Shown here piece after piece: positions 44,596 to 57,144 of a DNA stretch of 64,000 nt. Made by a program: the position numbers and the translations under genes. Source of the DNA: Mesorhabditis belari (Eukaryota > Nematoda > Chromadorea > Rhabditida > Rhabditidae); contig CAUEEP010000914.1 of assembly GCA_958450365.1 (NCBI GenBank), positions 1,343,118 to 1,407,117 of the forward strand, in the 5' to 3' direction. Numbering within the stretch: the stretch's first letter is position 1; every line of letters starts with the position of its first letter. The notes under the pieces are model-generated. The model saw nothing but the letters and a program-made list of their open reading frames with translations, had not been told where the DNA came from and did not search any database.

Positions 44596-47500
44596 ATGTC
44601 GCGTCAAGATTGGGACACTGAGTCCGGCGGAGGACGTCGAAGCTATGGAGGAGGTGGCGGTTCGTGTAAGTTTTCATTTTTTATGTTAGTGCTGAGTGTA
44701 CTTCTTGCTTGGTGGTTGTGGCGACCTCTTAGGTTTTGATGAATTTATTAAGCGTAAAGTTTATACAAATATATTGCTAATTCGTTTGTTTTAGATTCGG
44801 ATCGAGGCGGACGTGGTGGCGGCGGGGGATACCGAAACGATAGCGGGTCGAATCGAGATGGAGACGGTGGACGCGGGGGATACGGAGGCCGAGGAGGATA
44901 TGGTGGCGGTCGAGGGGGCTACGAAGGTGGACGCAGCGGCTACAGTGGACGAGGTGGCGAAGGTGGCTTCAGAGGAGGTCGTGGACGAGGAGGCGGTGGA
45001 GCTCCGTGGGGCCGGTCAACGCAGAACCAACCTAATGAGGTTAGTTTTGTGAGCTTAACTGTCTTTCGTCAAAAAAGAAGTATTAGTGGTTTATATGTTG
45101 TGTCCAATTTGGATTGAAACATTTTTGCACGGTTTGCTAACATGTTTTTAATCATTATTTAGAAATTTCATAGAAGTTTAACTCTGGCAGCCTAGAACAG
45201 CCCTTTGGGCTCCCATTTTGCTGAAAAAAGGCTTTCTTTTCTGCATTCTACTGTCAATTCAAACTAAAACATCAAAATCTGGAAACAAACTATTTTTTCG
45301 GTTGCCAGAGTTCAACTTCTATGAAATTTCCAGATAATGATTCAAAACCTGATACCAGACTGTGCAATAATGTTTCAATTCCAATCGGATACAACACCTA
45401 CTTGTTTAAAGGGTTTAAAGAGTGTTACGTCCTTATTTTTAGTTGGGAATGAAGACACACGCCGTTGGAAAAGTGCTTGCAAACGATCTGGCGATCTCAC
45501 TGGACAAGGCTCTATCCGTCTACAAATTCCAAGTTTGGGTGACCGCCACGGTTCAAACGAAAGATGGAGGAACGAAGGAGTTCGATGCCACGGCAACTTC
45601 CAAGAACACGTAAACTTCGGTGTATGAAAAGAACGGTTTACCTAAATTTAGTGTTACACTCAACCGCAAAAGAGCTGCATTGTCGAGTTTGATGAGGACC
45701 CTCTTGAAGAAGTTTGTTCTTTGTGTGAGTTTACAAACCAGTTTTATTTAGGGCTTTTGGCACGGACATTTCGTATCAATGCGTTTACGATTGCGGTGGA
45801 AGCATCTACTCTATTGATGACACACTTAATGGAAAAAGCCATGTCTTTGAAGTGGTTTGTTGGATAGCATTTTACTTTTAATTGTACGGATTTCAGGTTG
45901 ATATTCCCGAGAAACATCGCTTGGCCTTTGCGAGGAAGAATTTGCTGCGAGTGACTTTCCGCTTCGAACATACGAAGATCATCCCACTTGGCAATGCTGA
46001 CTTTAAGGTTCAGGACGAAGAGGAGAACCAAGTGGAGAACTACAGAGATGTCGCCGCTTTCTTGGATGTTCTGACTTCCGCAGTGATTCTTCGCAAGTTA
46101 GTTTTTTCGCTTAACGTTGACAAAGCTTCTTTCAGTAACGACTTCCACTACATCAAGGGTGCCTACTTTCACAAGGTGTTCCAACAAATGAGACAATAAT
46201 AACTGTATTATTTAGTCTTCTCGCGAAAACATGGAAACTGACATCGGACAAGGAATCGTGGTGCGCAAAGGATTTGAGAAGAGCGTCAAGCTTGTGTCGG
46301 CCAAATCAGGAAACCCACAATACTCGCTGAACTTGGCGGGTTTGTCCTTTTGTTTACTTGATCTAGTTGACGTTTGCTTTTAGTGAAGACAAAGCCTTTC
46401 TACAAGCCAGGAAACTTCCACGAGTTCTTGATGATGCGCTCCGGAGCCAGAAACGACCACGATCTTGCACAGATGCTCAAGAAGGAAAGCGCCATAAGGG
46501 ATTTAGCAAAAAGTTTGGCAATGTTTTTTTGTGATAATTCCTGTTTTAGATGTGATTGTGACGACAACACATCTCGACGCTAATTTCGACTTTGGTAAGC
46601 ATAAAGCAGATTGTGACTTTTTAAAATGGTTACTTTTAGGGGTTCATCACGTGCACAAGGAGTCTGCAAAAGAGTACGTTTGAAAGTAGGAAATTGTAAG
46701 TCATACTTTTTAGATGTATCATCCCCGGACTCGATCAAAGCGTTGCCATGTACTACCAAGAACGCTACAAGTTGACTTTGAGGGGTAGGTTAACTTGTTC
46801 CAACTATCCAATTCGAGATTGCTTTAGCTCCAAGTTTGCCACTTGCCACTGAGAACAAGAAAGGCCAGAGCTCGTACTATCCACTCGAGGTTGAGCTTTT
46901 AATCTGATCTTTTAACTTTTTATTTAGCTGCTCGAGGTGAGTCCGATTCAAAGTGTTCCAGTGGGAAAGCTGAAGGACCAACAGGCCAAAGTCGTCGAGA
47001 TGACCCGTCTCAAGCCAGATGAGCACCAGAGAGATATGGAGCAACTTATTCCACAAATGGGCCTCGGACAGTTGGTGTGCTTATTGGGCAGTATCAAGTT
47101 AATTCAGGGGCAATCTGTATCTTCAACAATTTGGTGTCACCGTTGAGCAGAGGCCCGTGGAAGTGGACGCAGTTCAAGTGATCCGCCCCGCTTTGGTGTT
47201 TGGCTCGAAGGTGATCGAATTTCAAAGTCTCGTGCCTAATGGTAATCTTTAGACTTTTGGACCCGATCAGGACCAGAGCCCCAATGAGCTGAATTGGAAT
47301 GGCACTTTCCGCGAGCGCTTCTACAAGCCAGCAAAGATTGGAAAGACTGCCGTGGTCATTTATCGCCAAGCTGTTCGCCATCCCGACCAACTCAATGGTC
47401 CGCTTCAAATGCTTGCTGATGCAGCTCGCAATCATGGTCTAGATGGCACTGAAAATCTGACGAGGGTTTGGTTTAGAGATTACTTTCCGATTAATTAAGA

Positions 47501-49094
47501 ATGTTCAGGGTGAAGTTTGCCATTGGAATTCGATGAGCGACGACGAAGCAGCAAGGGCGATGGGGGAGCTGAAGGCGCGCGGATTCAAATTCGTGATCTT
47601 TGTTGGGGCCGTGAAGAACACCGACACGGAGGGACACAGTTGGGTTTATTATCGAAGTGCTGATGATCGAAGTGTCTTTAGGGGATGATCAAATACGCGG
47701 AACAGAAGGCTGGCGTCGTCACTCAACATCTCGCTTGTCCCACGCTTGGAATCAACTCACGACCGATGGGTTCGCAATCAGTGCAGAACATTCTGCTGAA
47801 AATGAATCAAAAGCTTGGCGGCATCAACTACTCGATCGCGATCACGCCCAATATGCTTCAAAGCGCGCATAATTCTGCCGAGATGTAAGGATTTTGCCTG
47901 TTTGTGATTTAATCGATATATTTTAGGAACACCGAGTTCTTCGGAAAGTCTGTGATGTATGTCGGATTGAGCGTTTCGCATGATGGACCGCAATCTATCT
48001 TCGACCAACAAGCTGGCACTGAAATGAAGACTCCATCAACTGTTGGAGTGAGTTGCTTGTCGCTTTTTTGACACGTTTTGAAACGATTTATTCGTTTAGA
48101 TGTGCTACAGCACTGAGACGCCAACGGCTTTCCGAGGAAAATATTGGTGGCAGCCGGCACGTCAAGTGTTGATTAGGTAGGCATTTAGAACAGATTTGAC
48201 ACAGATGAATTAATTGTTTTAGCTCGTTGAAGGAGAATTTCATCTCGGCTTTGGAGAACTTCAAGAAAGAGGTCGGCGAGCACCCGAAGAAGATCATCAT
48301 TTTCCGCGGTGGACTCAGTGAAGGCGAGATGTACAAGAATGCCCAGGACGAAATCGACGGTAAAGACGGAATCAAGGCGGCAACCAAGGCACTTGGAATT
48401 GACCCGCAGATCTATGTCGTTCTCACCATCGTCCACAGCTCAATGCGGTTTGTGCTTAGTTTCAGTCTTTCGGCTCATTTTGTTTTACCTTTAGTCTTTT
48501 GCGCACTGATGCAGCGCCTGGTGGACGACCAGTGGACTCGAACTTGCCTGCCGGTACAACCATTACACAAGGAATTGTCGATGCTCGTCCTGGAGTCGTT
48601 GATGCTTTCATCGTTTCGCAGAAGGGTCAAATTGTGGGTTTTCGGCGTAAATTGCGTAAATGTGGTTTAACTTTTTCTAGGGAACTTCTCGTCCAACTCG
48701 TCTTTTCTTGGCTTATCAGACTGAGACGGCGCCTCTTTGGACCAGTGATCACCTTTCGTGGATCGGAAATGCAATGTCCTATGGTAAAAAAGTTTACGTA
48801 TGTTTGGATATTTAATATTTTCAGCTCATGGTGTCTCGATGTGCCCAACTGGAATACCTGCCCATCTCTATGCGGCAATGAACCTTTCCAAGCGTGGAGG
48901 AGATGTACTTCGCAGCGGGTTCCAAGAATTTCTTTTGTCAATTGTATGTGCGTTTTAGTGGAGTTCCGGATAACGTGTCGATGACTAGCAGCGGATCGAA
49001 CCGTCAGGCCGATGAGGAACAGTCGCGAGTGTACTACGACCGCTTGTGCAAAGAACTCGTCGTCGTCTTGGACAACGCTCAATTCTGGGCCTGA
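44596..49094 (+). CDS. Argonaute, RG-rich N-terminus, slicer residues lost (left copy)
   Basis: The N-terminus (MSRQDWDTESGGGRRSYGGG) is an RGG/GYGG-rich tract to about 45040. N-domain (MKTHAVGKVLANDLAISLDK), PAZ end (YYQERYKLTLRAPSLPLATE, YYPLELLEVSPIQSVP), MID (KLGGINYSIA) and PIWI follow over more than 15 exons to DNAQFWA. The catalytic DDH triad is absent: the first Asp is Ser (VGLSVSHDG), the second is Gly (FRGGLSEGE for RDGxSEGQ), and the His position in PAHLYAAMNL reads Met. The set suggests a nematode WAGO-like Argonaute that binds guide RNA without cutting. Such proteins silence targets downstream of RdRP-made 22G RNAs. Intron 2 carries a foldback (45093-45403). The frame appears to slip by one base near 45605-45690 (see findings). 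Clade assignment is from motifs only. Confidence 0.85.
45093..45403. mobile_element. Foldback/MITE in Argonaute intron (left arm)
   Basis: Left and right halves are inverted over roughly 110 bp. Both contain GAAATTTCATAGAAGTT followed by AACTCTGGCA, and GATTGAAACATT or GAATTGAAACATT further out. It is present in both arms. Confidence 0.75.
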
Positions 49095-49389
49095 TTGGAT
49101 TGGATTATCATTGCGATTAATGCAGCTTATTTATACGTTGTTTTTCAGCCTTTCCCGGTTTTGCTAATACTTGTTTTTTTTGTTTTTGAAGTGAAGAAAT
49201 AAAGATTATACTATAGGCTGGTATGATGAACATGGGAAATGGAGGTAAAACGGGTGTTCTGTTCCTGTTATAATAAGAATAAAAGTGAGATTGGAACATT
49301 TGCCGAATAGATTCAAAGAACGACAGTCTAAAAACCAACGTTTGGCCGATGACAGTATCAGGGTTAAATGTAGAGTCAACTTTCTAGTC

Positions 49390-49600
49390 CTTTAACGTCT
49401 CTTTTCGTTGTTTTTTATTTAAAACTAACAAATCCACCAATTAAATTATTGTTTATTTCATTAAAAACTTAAATAACTTGAAAAGATGGAAATTTTAATA
49501 GTAAAAACTTTTTATTTAGAGAAAACGATAGATTTATTGATGAATTTGTTATTTTTAAATAAAATATGAAAAAAACGAAAAAGATTCGATCCATTTCATA
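49390..49600. mobile_element. Decayed mariner-type MITE relative
   Basis: Shares, in order, ACTAACAAATCCACCAATTA, TTTATTTCATTA and AAAAAAACGAAAAAGA with the elements at 4118-4637 and 42465-42600. Termini are no longer clear. Confidence 0.5.
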
Positions 49601-50989
49601 AAAAAACCCGTTCTGAATCGAGTGAACGAGAAATTTTCGCCGATTTTTGGAGAATGCTTCAATGGGACAATCTGTCGAAAAAATCTTCCTTTCTTTTCCC
49701 GAAAAAGTAGACAACTCGCTTTCCTTTTCACGGAAATCGAATCTGACACTCTTGTTTGTTAATCTTTATTGTTTTCAAGGTTTCATTCGAGTCTTTCTAC
49801 TGTCTCCTCTCCATTTAAGCTCTCGGATAATGATCTCAGAGATCGAATCCATAAAGCCTCAATCCATAAAGCCTAGTTCTCAATAAAGCCTCAATAGTTC
49901 AACCAGGGTCAATGGGTTTACAAAGTTCAAGGCTTTCATTTGTTTATTCTAGATTTACCATCCGATGGATCGAATCGGATTGCCTCGGATGATGATCTGA
50001 TCCGAGCCAAAGCTATTTAGCTAGGTCACAGATAGTTTTTGGGTGAAGACGAGACTTGGGCGGGCTAGCTTGGAGTACCAGCAGTGCCGGCGTTCGGTTG
50101 ATTGACAGAATTTCGATTGGATAGCAAGGTTGTCTCGTTGTCTAGTCTAGTCTAGTTGTTGTTGTTGTTCGATATGAAAGCTATTTCCATTGCTTGGAAT
50201 CAAGATTGATTCCAAGCTATTTTCATTGCTTAAAATCACTCTTGAAGCTATTTCCATTGGTTGGAATGATAAAAGACAAAATTGATCCCCGGCTGACTTA
50301 ATCAGAGGCTCTATTTTGAGATCGACCGAGTCACCGATCGAGTCGAGGCGGACAACGATGCATTTGAATCACGCTAAGCCAATCCTAATCTTTTGGCATT
50401 CGCTTGGAACCTTGGGTTTTGCCCAGGATTGCAAGGGAGAAAAAAAAACGAAAAATTTAGTCTTTTAATTTTCAAAGAAATTAGGCAGCTACGTTTTTCC
50501 GCTCGTCGCATTGCGTAGTTGCCCATTCTAGTTTTGCTTTGAAAATCAAAAGATATTCAAAAACTTGCGCTTTTCTAGCTTAAAGCTTAAAATCTTTAGC
50601 TTTTTTTAGCTTTTTTAGCTTTTTAGCCTTTTAGCTTACAGAAAAGACCAAAGTGGAAAGACCAAAGTAACATTGAGCAAATAAATAATTGCAAATATCT
50701 TAACCCCAAAGATCAATCATCAAAAACCCGAGTCTCTTTCCGTTTCTCGTAACCACCTCCTAGAGCATGGCTTTTGTTTCGAATCGAATTGAAGAGGAGG
50801 AGTTGAAAGGAGTGGACGGGCTGAAAAAAAGGAGTGAACGTTCACTCCTTTTTTTTCAATCGCTCCTGTTTCCCGAAATCTTCCCACAAAATCTCTACAA
50901 AGGCAGGTTCTCCTTGCTCTTCTGCCATTTCAAATGTTTCCCTCATTTTCACCAAACGAATCCACAATCCCGGCTTTGAAAATTTGAAT

Positions 50990-51165
50990 TGAATTGAATT
51001 TGAATCATTTGAATTTGAATTTGAATTTGAATTTGAATTTGAATTTGAATCATTTGATTTGAAGCAATCATTCTAATCATTCTAATCATTCGAATCAATC
51101 ATTCGAATCATTCTAATCAATCATTCTAATCAATCATTCTAATCATTCTAATCATTCTCACATTT
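50990..51165. repeat. AATTTG then AATCATTCT arrays
   Basis: Two adjacent simple arrays: hexamers of GAATTT followed by 9-12-bp AATCATTCTAATCA units. Confidence 0.8.
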
Positions 51166-51607
51166 CTATGCCAGCCATTCAGCGATGGCATTTACGATTT
51201 CGACTTTTTCTCAGAGGTCCGACTTTTTTTTTGATCTAAAATCGATTACTTTAGAGTCGATTACTCGATTTACCAAATCTCCTCGTTTAAGCACTTTAGC
51301 CAACTTTACTTTACTTTACTTTACACTTTAGAAGGCACTTTACATGGCTCTAGACTCTGACTCAGGGATATTGTGAAAGCTTGGGGTTTTACAGTACTTT
51401 AAAAGTACCCTGGAATCGACACTCTTTTACAGTACTTTAAAAGTACCCCAGAAAAGTACTCTCTTTAGTAGTAGGCTAAACTAGTAGGCTAAACTTGTGT
51501 CATGCTCCAACCTTGCTAACGTTATCACCTTTCAAAGCATAACCATTTCAAAGCACAACCATTTCCCGATTAGGCCAAAGGAAAAAAAATTTACGATGAT
51601 TTTTCAG

Positions 51608-54600
51608 GTCGAAAATACCGTCGAATTCTCGTCTCATCCCTCGTTTTCTCGATTTGTCTCTTCGTTTTCTCAGCCCTCACCGCACTTTCCGTTTTCGATC
51701 GACAGCATAATAATATCGTTTATCATTATGTTCAAAGGCGTGAGTTTTCTTATATGCAAGCTTTGCAAGCTTTGATACCTTTTTTAGAGCTTAATTTTAG
51801 AGGACGACATTGCTCTGCTTTCAGCCACTTTTTACAATACGTCGAAAAGGTTTGCTTAGGCTTTGACTGCTTTGAGTGCTTAGGCTTTGACTCCTTTGGC
51901 TGCTTCTTTTCCTTGTTTCATTTGCACTTTCTGCTCTCAAATCTTGCAAAAGCTCTTTTTCGTGTCCTGCAATCAAATCCATTCCTTTTCCAGCTTCTCC
52001 AACAACAGTTTGGTCCTTCTCTTCGTCGCTCATCAAATTTTCCACTATAAACACTCGTCTTTCGAGATTGAGACTTTTGCAGGAAATGAAACGACAAGAG
52101 CAACGTTAAGGTCAGCAAAAATAGCTCAAGAATTGGAAAATTGAATTTTTGTGTTTGTACAATTGATCCTTGACATTTGGGTTTAAACTCAGAATTCTGA
52201 TCAGGCTATCAGAGCTAAACCCAATCCTCGTCTCCACCCAAAAACTAGCTGTGACCTAATCTACATAGCTTTGGCTCAGTTCAAAAGAAGGCTAAGCTAA
52301 AGCTGGAGAGACGAGGCTTGGAGTTGTCTCTGGTAGCCTGGTAGCTCTGGTAGCAAGTATTCTGATCAGGCTAGCCTGATCAGAATACTGAACCGGGCAG
52401 AAGCCATGCGAGGAACAGGATCCTGACAGGTCATAGTTTTTAGATCTGTTCGATCCAGAGGCCTGAGCTGGCCCAGAATTGCCCAGTTTTGCCTAGTTCT
52501 TGAAATTTGGTCCATTCAGAAAACCTCTTCCAGGATAATGCCTGTGATCGGCCAGATGCCATTCTACTGCAAATGGGTGCCATTCATTGCGATTGGAGAG
52601 GTGAGGGGAATGTCAAAGAAGAACAGTTTCCGGATCCATTCAATTACTCAACTTGGCCATTTTTAGCTTGACATTACCAGCAGTGCCGGCGTTCGGTTGA
52701 TCTCCGGGGAAAAGCAGATTGAGGTAACTCTTGCAAGTTATTGTAATCATGCCGTAGAAAGAATTGATGGCTTTAGTGCAAAGCTTTCAAATGCAAAGCT
52801 TTCATACGCAAAGCTTTCAAATGGAAAGCTTAGAGTCAATTCGATTCTTTCGATTCATTTTCATTCCAGCTAAATCTCCGTGAACCTTATCCAGAAAAGC
52901 ATCCAGTTGTCGCGTGTTTTTCGCCACTTTTTCTCAATGAACGATGGCAATTGTTGATACTCACAGCACAGGTAAAATGAAGAGAAAATGAATAGAAAAA
53001 TGAGTGAGTGACTCTAGTAAACTGTGGAAAGAATGGCTTGGCTTGGCTTGGCTTGGATGGCTTTTATATACTGACAATGCTACAGTATACTGGCAATACT
53101 TGTTATACTTACCTGCTATACTTACCTGCTATATTTACCTGCTACAGTACACCATTTAGCTTTCACAAGCCCCTTTCAGGTTTACTCCCACTACGGAGCT
53201 TTCATGCATTTCTATGTGCGCAGTATGATCACCGATCTTTTCGATGTTCTAAAGGTGAGCCTATCAGCTTACAAATACCACTACAAGTCATTTTCAGTAC
53301 TACAAACACTCTCGGGTCGTCCCCTGGTCGGGCATTCATTTGGGCAAAGAGTCGGCGAGTGGGCCGGGATTTCGACCGGATTTCGAATTGGAATTTCGGT
53401 GAGTTGAGTGAATGAGACTGGAGCCAATCCTAGCATCCAATCCCAGATTCTCAGCACTGATCTTGGTTCAAACTACCAAGGCTAAGGCCTGTCTTATGAG
53501 CTGAAGCTTGCCTTGGATCTGTTAGACGTCTAAGTCGATCTAATCCTCATCCAAAAACAGACCTGGAATAGCTTTGGCTAGTTTTTGAACTAGCCAAAAC
53601 TATTCCAGTTTTGGCTATTCCAGTTTTGGCTAGTCAAATCAATTTCCAGGAAAGATTTGACCAGAGATTTTCTGAGCTTAAAGATCTGACGAGAATGACT
53701 GATTGTCTTGATTCAGTCTTGATCCAGTCTTGTCCAGTCTTGTCCAGTCTTGTCCAGTCTTGTCCAGTCTTGATCTAGTCTTGATCTAGTCTTGATCCAG
53801 CCTTGATTAGAAATTTTCAGAAATCAAGCCGGCGCCATGACGGATTGTCTTCTTATGTACAAGGTGAGAATGGGAAAGTGCAAAAATGAAGTTACAAAAA
53901 AAATAAACAGGAATCCGCGAGCTACATAATTTTCCCAGACACCGACGACATCATCATCCCGCGGTTGGGAAAAAATTTTGAACAGGTATTTAAAATTTGC
54001 ATCTAATCACAAATTATATTCCTGATATTCATAGAAATAAAAATTGCTTCAGGAATTCTCGCAAATTTTCGCTCTTTTCCCCGAGGCGGCCGTCATCGCT
54101 TACAATATGAGTCAAACCGATATCCACGCGGGTTCGTTTATAGAAAGTGTTCTTTGTGTTTGAAATTTGTAAAAGCACTCCTTCTGGCGCACTCAATCCC
54201 TCAACAAGTCAATCGTTTCCGCAAGAAAATGATGAATGCCACTAGAAAGGATAGGTTTACAAATTCTTGAGCTAGTAGCGTAGCTCGTGGCGTAGGGGGC
54301 GGGGGGGGCTAAGCCTAAGCCTAACCTATGGGGGGCGCATGCACACCGCCAAACGGGTGTCCCTTAGCTCCGAGAACTGGCTGAGATCCAGAAAATGGGG
54401 GTTCAGCCCAAACCCAAATAGACTTAGTGCTAGCTTAGCCGCTAGCCTTCGCACTAAGTCCAAGCCTAAGCCTAAGCGTAGCTCGTAGCGTAGCTTGTGG
54501 CATAGCTCATGGCATAGCTCATGGCATAGCTCATGGCATAGCTCATGGCATAGCTCATAGCATAGCTCATGGCATAGCTCGTGGCATAGCTCATGGCGTA

Positions 54601-56609
54601 GCTCGTAGCGTAGTTCGTAGCTGTTCCCGATTCGCCGAAACTTTAACAATCTGGCACACTGATTCTTGCAGAGATTTCCCCATCGAATTACATGGTGGAC
54701 GAGGTGTTGACAAGTGTTCGTTTCCGCGGTGAGACACGCTGGGGAAAAGTGGTTGTCCGACCGGAGAGGATCGATTCCGTTTGGATACACAAATCGTATG
54801 GGATACGAGACGGATACGAACAAGTGAGTGCGACAGAGATCAGTTTTTTCTTTTTCTTTGTCTTGTAGATACAGTACACTAGAACTATGGTGATTACAGT
54901 AAGCCAGGGTTTAGGTTTAGGCTACGATTACAGTAAACCAGGGTTTACTGTAATTGTAGTATACTTTTCTCGAATCGATGGTGATGTGATGCCGAGCCCA
55001 AGACGTCCTTTTTTCTCCTTGTGCGCCGATTTCAATTTTGGTGCTTTCTTCATGAACCTTGCCTTGGATCTGTTAGACGTCTAAGTCGATCTAATCCTTA
55101 TCCAAAAACTGTCGACAGACCTGTATTGATGATGGCTTGAGAAAGAGTACTTTTGTGGATGGGAGCTTTATTTTCTGCCTTGACGTCCTGTAGCAACAGA
55201 GTTTGACAACAGACGTCCAATATGTCATTCATGAACTTTCGACGACGTTCCGGAGACTTCCTCTTGCCATAATTGAAAGGATCCTGCAACAACAATGCAA
55301 ACAATGCGACAATTTGGTGCGAGCATTTCATTTTCTTTGCGATCTTCCGCTTCGACAACTTTCTTCCTTTCAAAATCGTAATTTCCATAGATAGACAAGA
55401 CAAGACAGTACACCCGAACTATAGTAATACAGACAGACAATACAGACTGTAGTAATACAGACTGTAGTAGACAGACATTCAGAAAATATGAGAAAACCCG
55501 TTGCACCAGAAATTCCATTTCCATTTCCATTTCCAGATCACTCTCCCGATCGAGCTCAACTCGGCTCTGCATTTGCGCTTTTGGAATTTCGTGAGTGGTT
55601 GAAAATTAACTTTAACCGAGTGAATATTAACAGAGTGAAACGGGATCTCTCGAGTCAAAGATCGACATTCCGCTGTACGATCCTCTACTCACCAAGAACT
55701 CGAATCAAACGCCGAAATATCGAAGTCCCCAGCGGCCATTGATGTCAAACGATGATTTGCAAGAGATTCGAAAAAGTTTTCAGTGAGTTAAGCCACATAA
55801 ATCATTCTATTTTCAACTCGGCGATTAGTTTTCATCACAGTTTCCAACGCTTATAGCTTACTTTCAAATCTTCAGGGAAATGACGCGCACTCTTGGCGAG
55901 ATTTATCTCCGTCTTCCCGAATTTTCAATTTATTACCCGCTAATCGAGAAATGCTATGATCGGATATTCTACAATGGACAGAGACATGCCACGTGTAAGG
56001 TGAGCAATCTTGATCCTTTATCGATCCTAGTAATGTGCCCATCTGGATTTGGTCTGGCCTGATGCATAGAAAGTCCTGAGCGAGTCAGAAGAGCAGCCAG
56101 GAGACCAAGCACGGACCTAGCTTTAAAAATGACCCTGACCTGGTCTAGGCCTGGCTTTGGCCTGCTCTAGGCGGGCCCATAAAAGCCCCTGGATCCATCA
56201 GAAGCCAGCTAGGCCTAGACATGACCCTGCTCTGGCTTTGCTTTCAGGCCATAAAGGCTGATTGGAAAATCCTTGTTCATAACACAAATAGCAACTAAAT
56301 ACTCAAAAACCAGGCCTGCTCCTCAAGGCCATAAGCATGGGCATCACTTAACGCATAAACTTTCTAGGAGTCAGGTCAGGCCAAAAAGCATGACATGCCA
56401 TTAAATAAGTGTGGCTTGCTTAATTTGGCCATAGGACCCACTCAAAAATCCATCTCCAGGGCCCCGAGATGTGCGATCTTCCCTCTTTCCCGGGTGTTCG
56501 TTGCGTGAATGTGAACTCATCGGTCGATTCCTTCCGCGGCGATAACATTTTCATCCACCTGCAAAAAAATTGGTTTTTCGAGCACAGCACAAATGGGTGC
56601 TCGATTTGA
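51608..56609 (+). CDS. GT92 (DUF23) glycosyltransferase, type II membrane protein
   Basis: Sixteen exons join in phase; those from 51608 to 56609 are listed in part as 51608-51739, 51801-51849, 51994-52110, 52870-52971, 54672-54823 and 56461-56609. About 508 residues. The first exon encodes a basic stretch and signal anchor (ILVSSLVFSICLFVFSALTA). The lumenal domain has DDIALLSATFYNT, SLVLLFVAHQIFHYKHSS, SHYGAFMHFYVRS, the metal-binding PDTDDIIIPRLG, RWGKVVVRPERIDSVWIH and a C-terminus ending CSI. This is the pattern of the nematode-expanded DUF23 family; one worm member, GALT-1, adds galactose to fucose of N-glycan cores. The exon holding the start codon was not found (the frame at 51608 needs one base from upstream). 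It is single copy, inside the palindrome spacer. Confidence 0.9.
53505..53562 (+). repeat. About 52-bp direct repeat, copy 1 (partner 55055-55110)
   Basis: CCTTGCCTTGGATCTGTTAG through TCTAATCC and CATCCAAAAAC occurs here and, with one visible change, at 55055-55110. Both are in GT92 introns. Confidence 0.75.
53715..53800. repeat. 10-bp array (CTTGTCCAGT / CTTGATCTAGT)
   Basis: About eight copies in the GT92 intron before exon 53821-53863. Confidence 0.8.
54165..54264. mobile_element. Short MITE, TTTGTAAAAGCAC family, copy 3
   Basis: Starts TTTGTAAAAGCACTCCTTCT, ends AGGATAGGTTTACAAA, with a CGCAAGAAA centre. In a GT92 intron. Confidence 0.6.
54478..54625. repeat. 12-bp tandem array (AGCTCATGGCAT)
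   Basis: About 12 copies in the same GT92 intron, with AGCTCGTAGCGT variants at both edges. Confidence 0.85.
55055..55110 (+). repeat. About 52-bp direct repeat, copy 2
   Basis: Partner of 53505-53562, in the intron between GT92 exons 54672-54823 and 55537-55590. Confidence 0.75.
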
Positions 56610-56953
56610 GAAAATGAAAGCTTGATCCATTAGCTATAGGATTTTTGTTGTTACATCACCGTTGATCTCAAAATGGGCTGTGCTTTTGCAACGGAAGCCC
56701 AAAACAATTTCCTTGACTGTGTAAAAATACCGCAAAGACAAACAAACAAGACTTGCACAAAATCGTTTCATTTATTTTGCCCATTTCATCACTTTCGATT
56801 CATTCAAACTCGAGATCGACACTTCCCTCACCCGAAAAGATCGAAGTTGCTGACGAGCTTTAGACGACTCAACCAATAGTCAACATTCACAAACGACCAA
56901 CCGTTGCCGATAAGCTTCTAGTTCCGGCAGTGTACCTTGGTTTGGCAGTGTAC
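56610..56953. other. Gap between GT92 stop and right palindrome arm
   Basis: 344 bp; should hold the GT92 3' UTR. A short direct repeat GGCAGTGTACCTT occurs twice just before the arm boundary (about 56926-56955). Confidence 0.5.
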
Positions 56954-57144
56954 CTTTTATTCTTATTCTAACAGGAACAGAACACCCGTTTTACCTCCAT
57001 TTCCCATGTTCATCATACCAGCCTATAGTATAATCTTTATTTCTTCACTTCAAAAACAAAAAAAACAAGTATTAGCAAAACCGGGAAACGCTGAAAAACA
57101 ACGTATAAATAAGCTGCATTAATCGCAATGATAATCCAATCCAA

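Larger units (their letters stand above)
42252..49285 (+). repeat. Left arm of large inverted duplication
   Basis: The sequence from CAATTAGAGCCGTTCTTC at 42252 to AAGAATAAAAG at 49285 reappears, reverse-complemented, from 64000 down to 56954. Most lines match base for base, with scattered substitutions and small indels. Examples are an 8-bp difference near 44312, a 6-bp insertion near 58338 in the right arm, and a diverged intron at 48450-48495. The outer end is not seen because the window stops inside the right arm. Confidence 0.95.
49286..51607. other. Spacer upstream of the GT92 gene
   Basis: No supported exon. It contains a decayed relative of the mariner-type MITE (about 49390-49600), a scrap matching GT92 exon 5 (50076-50103) and AATTTG/AATCATTCT arrays (about 50990-51165). 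The first GT92 exon with its start codon must lie somewhere here if the gene is cis-spliced. Confidence 0.5.

Noticed and set aside
48227..49082. Long frames on both strands over the Argonaute PIWI region
   Set aside because: Opposite-strand and shifted frames are shadows of the Argonaute exons, and appear identically in the right arm.
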